Of a stretch of DNA of 46,133 bases, positions 41,806 to 46,133 are shown in pieces. The notes under the pieces are model-generated. The model was not told the DNA's origin. It searched no databases and saw only the letters and a program-made list of their open reading frames with translations. The position numbers and the translations under genes were made by a program. The stretch spans positions 1-46,133 of the forward strand of contig CAYFJO010000035.1 of NCBI GenBank assembly GCA_964343305.1, in the 5' to 3' direction. How positions within the stretch are numbered: position 1 is the stretch's first letter; every line of letters starts with the position of its first letter. Source of the DNA: CAYFJO01 sp964343305. GTDB taxonomy: Bacteria; Planctomycetota; Planctomycetia; Pirellulales; Pirellulaceae.

Positions 41806-42725
41806 GAAGCACTCCTTTGTCCCTTGACGAAGTCTTTAAATAAGTCCTCAAGCCCGATCTCGATGACCTCGGCATTGTTGACGCCGTCTAACTCGCCGAT
41901 CTGTTGCAACGTTTCCGGAGTGAAATCGGCAATCGTTACCAACCAATTGCGCCCGTCGACTTGCTGCCGGACGATACCCTTGGGCAGTTTTTCAGGAAGA
42001 CTGCCGCTTGAAAGTGTGGCACGAACCCGCTTGGTGCTGGCCAGCAATTCATCAATGTTGCGATGCACCAGCATGCGACCGTTGTAGAGGAAGCCAACTG
42101 TGTCGGCGATGCGCTGGATGTCATCCAGCGAGTGCGTCGAGAGGAGAACTGTGTGCCCTCGATCGCAGACAGTTCGAAGCACTCCGTCGAGAAACTCCTC
42201 GCGAGCGACCGCGTCCAGGCCAGCCATCGGCTCGTCCAGCAGCAACATCTCCGGTTCGTGCGACACCGCCAACACCAGCGACAGTTTGACCAACATCCCT
42301 TTGGACAAGTGCTTGACTTGTTTGTTCGGATCCAATTCGAACCGGTCGAGCATTTCGCGACACGTCTCGTCGCTCCACCTCGCAAACGCCGATCGACAAA
42401 AGCCGGTCACTTCTTTGACGCGCATCCAGCGGTCCATGAAGTGCAACTCTGGCACGTACCCCACGCGCTGTCGGATCTCCACTGCTTCCTCAGCCACGTC
42501 TCGTCCCAAGACATGGACGGTTCCGGCAGTAGGGCGGAGTACTCCCATCATCATCTTGATCGTCGTGCTCTTTCCTGATCCGTTTGGCCCAATCAGCCCA
42601 AACGTGCTCCCCTGCTTCACCGAAACTGAAAGATCGTCGACTGCCAGCGTATTGCCAAACCGCTTGGAGACGCCGGACAACTCGATGGCCAGCTCGGTGC
42701 CACTGCTAACAGCGTTTGCATTCAT
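41802..42725 (-). CDS. ABC transporter ATP-binding protein
   Basis: A 307-residue ATPase. It has Walker A GPNGSGKST, a Q-loop near GYVPELHF, signature HLSKGMLVKL (a variant of LSGGQ), Walker B MLLLDEPMAGLD, and the H-loop STHSLDD. The C-terminal 80 residues (LPKGIVRQQVDGRNWLVTIA) form the extra domain of ABC-2-type exporters. It is coupled at both ends: a four-base overlap with the GntR gene (42722-42725) and with the first permease. The operon layout GntR-ATPase-permease-permease matches YtrA-type antibiotic or cell-envelope-stress transporters. Confidence 0.93.
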   Translation of the reverse strand: MNANAVSSGTELAIELSGVSKRFGNTLAVDDLSVSVKQGSTFGLIGPNGSGKSTTIKMMMGVLRPTAGTVHVLGRDVAEEAVEIRQRVGYVPELHFMDRWMRVKEVTGFCRSAFARWSDETCREMLDRFELDPNKQVKHLSKGMLVKLSLVLAVSHEPEMLLLDEPMAGLDAVAREEFLDGVLRTVCDRGHTVLLSTHSLDDIQRIADTVGFLYNGRMLVHRNIDELLASTKRVRATLSSGSLPEKLPKGIVRQQVDGRNWLVTIADFTPETLQQIGELDGVNNAEVIEIGLEDLFKDFVKGQRSAS

Positions 42726-43111
42726 GCGTCATTTCCTTTTTTGGACGAGTCATCGAGAGCGGCACTGAAAACTTTGCGGATCTCCCGCACCGACATACCA
42801 GCCGCCCTCGCGGCGCGAATACCCTCTTGAAATGTGCGCTGCACCGACTGCTGGGCACTCGTTTTCGCCGACGTTTTGCCCTGTTCGGCGACGAACAAAC
42901 CCTTGCCACGCTGCGTGTAGATCAAACCCGCGCGAGCCAATTCGTCGTAAGCCTTTTGCACCGTATTCGGGTTAACCTGAGCTTCGAGGGACATGGCTTT
43001 CAGCGATGGAATTGCCTCGCCCGGAAGATAGACGCCGGCGGCCACCGCCTCACGAATTCCGTCCGCGATCTGCAAATAGATCGGGATGTGACTTCTCGGG
43101 TCGATTTCCAC
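42722..43111 (-). CDS. GntR-family (YtrA-type) transcriptional repressor
   Basis: A 129-residue protein with a GTG start at 43111 and an aggag site 7 bases upstream. The winged helix-turn-helix covers about residues 9-76 (IPIYLQIADGIREAVAAGVY, VNPNTVQKAYDELARAGLIY, TQRGKGLFV). The short C-terminal helical part (about 50 residues) is typical of the YtrA subfamily, which represses its own ABC operon. A palindrome directly downstream of its own promoter (43127-43144) is the probable operator, so negative autoregulation is likely. A cell-wall-active compound is the usual inducer in relatives, which is inference here. Confidence 0.93.
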   Translation of the reverse strand: MEIDPRSHIPIYLQIADGIREAVAAGVYLPGEAIPSLKAMSLEAQVNPNTVQKAYDELARAGLIYTQRGKGLFVAEQGKTSAKTSAQQSVQRTFQEGIRAARAAGMSVREIRKVFSAALDDSSKKGNDA

Positions 43112-43126
43112 CGCGCGCTCCTGACT

Positions 43127-43144
43127 ACCCTAGGTGACTAGGGT
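43127..43144. promoter_or_regulatory. GntR operator palindrome ACCCTAG-gtga-CTAGGGT
   Basis: A perfect 7-base inverted repeat with a 4-base spacer lies between the transcription start and the GTG of the gntR gene. Position and symmetry fit a dimeric GntR repressor binding its own promoter region. Confidence 0.75.
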
Positions 43145-43151
43145 TATAGAT

Positions 43152-43180
43152 ATCATATGGAAATCGCGGGGGCTGGTCAA
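43152..43180 (-). promoter_or_regulatory. Sigma-70 promoter of the gntR-ABC operon
   Basis: On the minus strand TTGACC (43180-43175) and TATGAT (43157-43152) are separated by exactly 17 bases. Each matches consensus at 5 of 6 positions. The start point near 43145 touches the operator, so bound repressor would block it. Confidence 0.75.
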
Positions 43181-43660
43181 GTCGCCTCAGAAAAAGATCA
43201 AGCTGCCGAAGTGTCACTGAAATTGAGACCGACTCCAGTACATCGTAGGGGGCCTCTCCCGACTTGATGGCAGTCAGTCCACGAAGCAAAACACCTCCGT
43301 TGCGCGCGATGGCCGTGCGAAAATCCATCGCGAGCGAAAACGACGCAAGCGTGATTTACAAGTGCGTCCGGGGATCGCGACCGAAGCGAGTTTCGCTATC
43401 TGCTTCGTGACAGCGGTAGCATCGGCCTGCGCGGCTTTCGATTCCTTCTAAACTGCAGCGGTCTATTCTCGGGCGAGACACCGCTGAAGTTACGGCTGAT
43501 CCCGAACTCGTACGGGGTTGTCCAACCTAGTGGAGTTTGGTTCGTCTCGAATTGCGATCGGGCAATTTGACCAACGCAAGTTAGCCGTATGCCAAAACCG
43601 GTCTTACTCTTGAGGCATACCGGGATTTAGCCGATAGCGTAGCGATTTGTCCCGTTTCAA
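43181..43660. other. Gene-poor region with possible decayed coding traces
   Basis: Between the gntR promoter and the DUF1080 stop I find no complete gene. A plus-strand stretch at about 43369-43460 (GDRDRSEFRYLLRDSG, then LRGFRFLLN) faintly recalls the end of a formylglycine-generating-enzyme-like domain, but has no start. A short inverted repeat lies at 43451-43491. Transcription of the DUF1080 gene ends here, but no clear terminator is seen. Confidence 0.4.
43451..43491. repeat. Inverted repeat aactgcagcggt / accgctgaagtt, copy A
   Basis: The 12-base arms differ by one base and enclose 17 bases. A related copy lies at 44666-44697, and both are followed by cggctga. This suggests a dispersed palindromic repeat of unknown origin. 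Confidence 0.5.
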
Positions 43661-44335
43661 TCAGTCTAGAGGTTCAAGGTATATATTGCGAAATTCGACC
43701 GGGGCTCCTTCGCTTTGTAGGGCGATTTGACCGCTTGCCGGTTTGGCCTTGATGCCTTGATTCTGCATTGCGCCGTTAACCATGATTGTGATTGCACCGT
43801 TGTCGCAGACAATGTCATACGAATTCCATTCCCCAATTGGTTTTTCATTGCTCGATTGCTTCTTCTTCGCAACGGCGAACTTCTTCGCCACGATCTCCTT
43901 GCCGTCGACAGTGAGCGCGCCACCAGACATCATAACAAGATCGCCTGCGTTGCCACTTTTCAACTGTGCTTCGATACAGAGTGGGAAGGACTGGTCTTTG
44001 CCCTGTCGGTGGAGGAGAACGCCACTGTTGGAGGGCTTCTCTGGCCAGCGCCATTCAACATGTAGCTTGTAGTTCTGGTAGTTGTCGACCGTGCGAATGT
44101 AACCCACCGGCTTTCCTTCGCAGCGCATGACGCCCTCGGCGACTGACCAGTTATTCGCGATCTCCTCTTTCTTCGGCAGAAAGCCAATCCAGCCATCGAG
44201 GTTCTTGCCGGTAAAGAGCATAGTCTTTTCCTTGATGGCCACGGACTTCGAGTTCTTCTTCTCGTCCGCCTCGACTGCAAGGCAACAAATGAGCGTTACG
44301 CAAAGGTTGGTCAGAAAGATGAATTTCTTTGCCAT
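43661..44335 (-). CDS. Secreted single-domain DUF1080 (3-keto-disaccharide hydrolase-like) protein
   Basis: A 224-residue protein with aaggag 10 bases before the ATG. The signal peptide MAKKFIFLTNLCVTLICCLA ends at VEA-DE. The one DUF1080 domain begins TMLFTGKNLDGWIGFL and contains NYKLHVEWRWPEKPSNSGVL, the conserved SGVLLH strand, EWNSYDIVCD, and ends VEFRNIYLEPLD. It is the second DUF1080 gene in the window, after the double-domain one at 20729. Activity on 3-keto sugars is predicted for the family only. It stands alone. Confidence 0.9.
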   Translation of the reverse strand: MAKKFIFLTNLCVTLICCLAVEADEKKNSKSVAIKEKTMLFTGKNLDGWIGFLPKKEEIANNWSVAEGVMRCEGKPVGYIRTVDNYQNYKLHVEWRWPEKPSNSGVLLHRQGKDQSFPLCIEAQLKSGNAGDLVMMSGGALTVDGKEIVAKKFAVAKKKQSSNEKPIGEWNSYDIVCDNGAITIMVNGAMQNQGIKAKPASGQIALQSEGAPVEFRNIYLEPLD

Positions 44336-45107
44336 AGGAATTTCTCCTTGTGTTAATCCTGTTGATTGAATTGTCCGAGCGTCGGAATGAGATTAGATCA
44401 TGCGTAAGAACTAGGGTCAAATTCCCCAAGCTCGCAGTTCCAACACACCGCGTAGCTTTTTGATTGCCCAATGGATGAGGACGTGGTCACTGGGCCTCGC
44501 GCCGACCTGCGGGAGGCCGGACTTTCATGGCGGACGATGCCGCACCCAGGATATTCGCCCGTAGACGTCATTTAGACGTGCGGCGGCGCGACACACTTCG
44601 CTCAATTCAGCGGATTGCCAACTGCATTTGGTTGCATCGCCCGACCGCCGCAAGGAGTTGTCGCTAACTGCAGCGGTGGGATTCACCGACCGCAGTTTCG
44701 GCTGAGCCTGTGCCGGCGTCGTGGATCAAGATGATGGCGCATCGAGTCGGTAGGCGTGCTGGGATCCGCATGTGCCCGAACCTGCACATGACGACAACAC
44801 CGGCGTTAGATGCGCCGGCGTGGTTGGACGCTCATGACGAACCGTCCGATGTCACGGACACGGATTAACAAGATGACAGACGAGATCGCGACCAATACAG
44901 GTTACGAACGACGCGGGTCGTCATAAAATCACCTTTTTCCATCTCTGATTCAACGGACGGGCGTCTTCGGATATTCTGCTTCTACTTGGATTCTCTTTCA
45001 CAACCGCCCACCTAAAGGCAAAAGGGAGGCATTATGAACACACCTCATATCAAAACCGGCACTGACTCCTTTGGCCGGAGGTGCTGTCCCGCTTTTGGGA
45101 TAGGCTG
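44336..45107. other. Long intergenic region, no supported gene
   Basis: About 770 bases between a leftward gene start and a leftward kinase stop. Frames here are short, lack ribosome sites and have no recognisable product. One inverted repeat of the aactgcagcggt type lies at 44666-44697. The DUF1080 promoter should be near 44370-44420, but I cannot point to one. Confidence 0.5.
44666..44697. repeat. Inverted repeat aactgcagcggtg / caccgaccgcagtt, copy B
   Basis: The arms are aactgc-ag-cggtg and caccg-acc-gcagtt around a short loop, and cggctga follows, as in copy A at 43451. It is similar in core but not identical. Confidence 0.5.
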
Positions 45108-46133
45108 TTAGAATCTGGCGACCACGAATCCGATGATCCCGCCGATAAACAGCGAAACCGGAATCGCAATGGCCAGCGCGATCGCGACGCAAGCTGTCCG
45201 GCTGAGTTGTCCGTCCAATTCCACCGCGTCCGCGCTAATGATTGGCGGCGGTGCCGGAGCGAGGGTGTCTTGTGATGCGGACGAGAGGCCATTGGTTCCC
45301 TGAGAAAGTTGGCTGGAACTATCACCGTCCACGGCGACAAAGTCAATCGCCGAAAATGTGGCCGACCCGGTGTCTTTCAGACTCATGCCCAGATCGTCTT
45401 CCACCGAACCAGCCGGCACGGGCGGTGACGCCCACGGCGAACGGCTCATCTGTTGCGGCAGCACATCCGAACCGCTGGACCAGGGCTCCAACCGGGCCGC
45501 GACCTCGGACATCGACTGGATGCGGTCCGCGGGATCTTTTTCCATCATGTCGGCGATCAGGTCGACAAACTCGTCACTGATTTCTTCGTTAAACCGTCGC
45601 GGATGCCAGGGAGTTTCGGACAAATGACGTTGCGCCTTGCTCTTTGGAGTTCCGCCGGGATAGGGCACTTTGCCGGTGATGGCGTAGTAAAGCGAACAGC
45701 CCAAGGAATAGATGTCAATCAGCTTCGTGACTTCGCCCGGACTGCGGATTTGTTCCGGCGCGAGATAATCGGCCGTTCCAACTATTTTGCCGGCGCGAGG
45801 ATCGTCCGACTCGTTCATAAAACCGGCTAGTCCAAGATCCGAAACTTTCGCGACCCCGTCCGGCGTCACCAGAATATTTCCCGGCTTGACGTCGCGATGG
45901 ATCAATCCTGAATCGTGTGCATACTGCAGGCCCATCGCAGATTGAATGATGACCTTGGAAGCTTGCTGCTGGCTCAACTTGCCTTGCGACCGAACCAGCC
46001 GCCGCAGATCGATTCCGGGAACGTATTCAACGACCAGGTAATGCACCTTGCCATCTTCCCCCGCGTCGAATGCCGCCACGAGATTTGAGTGCGACAATTT
46101 CGCTTGCGTGCGAATCTCGCGACGGAAGTTCTC
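45108..46133 (-). CDS. Hanks-type Ser/Thr protein kinase, N-terminus outside window
   Basis: The frame is open to the right edge (about 341 codons visible, ending in TAA at 45108). It enters the kinase N-lobe at ENFRREIRTQAKLSHSNLV, the region of the conserved alpha-C Glu. Then come the hinge YLVVEYVPG, the catalytic loop HRDVKPGN, DLGLAGF in place of DFG, GTADYLAPEQ (APE) and DIYSLGCSLYYAITG, all expected for an active kinase. After about 100 Ser/Pro-rich linker residues the chain ends in a hydrophobic helix (ACVAIALAIAIPVSLFIGGI) with only Arg-Phe behind it. The kinase is therefore tail-anchored, with no periplasmic sensor domain. Substrates are unknown. Confidence 0.92.
   Translation of the reverse strand, partial: ENFRREIRTQAKLSHSNLVAAFDAGEDGKVHYLVVEYVPGIDLRRLVRSQGKLSQQQASKVIIQSAMGLQYAHDSGLIHRDVKPGNILVTPDGVAKVSDLGLAGFMNESDDPRAGKIVGTADYLAPEQIRSPGEVTKLIDIYSLGCSLYYAITGKVPYPGGTPKSKAQRHLSETPWHPRRFNEEISDEFVDLIADMMEKDPADRIQSMSEVAARLEPWSSGSDVLPQQMSRSPWASPPVPAGSVEDDLGMSLKDTGSATFSAIDFVAVDGDSSSQLSQGTNGLSSASQDTLAPAPPPIISADAVELDGQLSRTACVAIALAIAIPVSLFIGGIIGFVVARF

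Noticed and set aside
43369..43560. Formylglycine-generating-enzyme-like coding trace
   Set aside because: The similarity is a few residues only, with no start and stops on the way. It is not enough for a pseudogene call.
44336..45107. tRNA or small RNA gene in the long intergenic region
   Set aside because: I looked for cloverleaf arms and a terminal CCA-type pattern and found none. The only structure is the short inverted repeat at 44666.

Overview
The window reads as chromosome of a planctomycete, most likely a Pirellulales-type member. This is inferred from gene content, since there is no rRNA to confirm it. The markers are a TIGR03067-type secreted protein, two DUF1080 (3-keto-disaccharide hydrolase-like) proteins, a secreted sulfatase, two secreted PQQ-type beta-propellers, a YTV-less small beta-barrel protein, a Hanks-type Ser/Thr kinase with a terminal membrane anchor, and a CsrA with a long tail. 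Genes are mostly single units or small operons on both strands, with moderate GC. I see no tRNA, rRNA, CRISPR array, prophage or complete insertion sequence.

Layout. Positions 1-7000 hold a large secreted protein that runs off the left edge, a PQQ-like propeller, a nuclease-fold protein, a sulfatase, a TIGR03067 protein and an outer-membrane barrel protein. Positions 7400-13640 hold a TraB-like protein, a TIM-barrel sugar isomerase-like protein, a PQQ lipoprotein divergent from the ribosome-rescue factor arfB, a small membrane protein and a VLCAD-like acyl-CoA dehydrogenase. Positions 14000-19000 hold a UVR-motif protein, csrA, a lipoprotein alpha/beta hydrolase and an enolase-superfamily enzyme. 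Positions 19100-28000 hold a decaying membrane propeller gene, a double DUF1080 protein, a USP-USP-DUF389 membrane protein, and a divergent pair encoding a dimethylformamidase large-subunit-like protein and a DUF3604 protein. Positions 28200-33750 hold a sensor histidine kinase with a c-type heme motif, rnhA, recG and an HpcH/HpaI aldolase. Positions 33760-38200 hold three membrane or polyprenol-type glycosyltransferase genes. Positions 38400-40200 hold a Hint-domain protein and a decayed kinase fragment. Positions 40490-43180 hold a complete GntR/ABC-2 operon with promoter and operator. Positions 43660-46133 hold another DUF1080 protein and the C-terminal part of a Ser/Thr kinase.

Mobile and repeated DNA. 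Two related MITE-like palindromes (about 109 and 98 bp, TA-flanked) lie at 1436 and 13668. The first sits inside the signal-peptide codons of the first gene and keeps it in frame: removing 37 codons restores a textbook signal peptide. Other repeats are two 'cgcagag' inverted repeats (28020, 30768), a GGGGTCAGGT REP-type hairpin in the csrA leader, a 16-bp x4 tandem repeat touching the rnhA start, and two 'aactgcagcggt' inverted repeats.

The main leads are the in-frame MITE insertion, the Hint-domain secreted protein whose terminal His-Asn is followed by Lys, the heme-type sensor kinase, the csrA leader with a sigma-54-like promoter and REP hairpin, and the HsdR-N-like protein that has lost its nuclease residues. 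I found no clear multi-gene defence or biosynthetic system.
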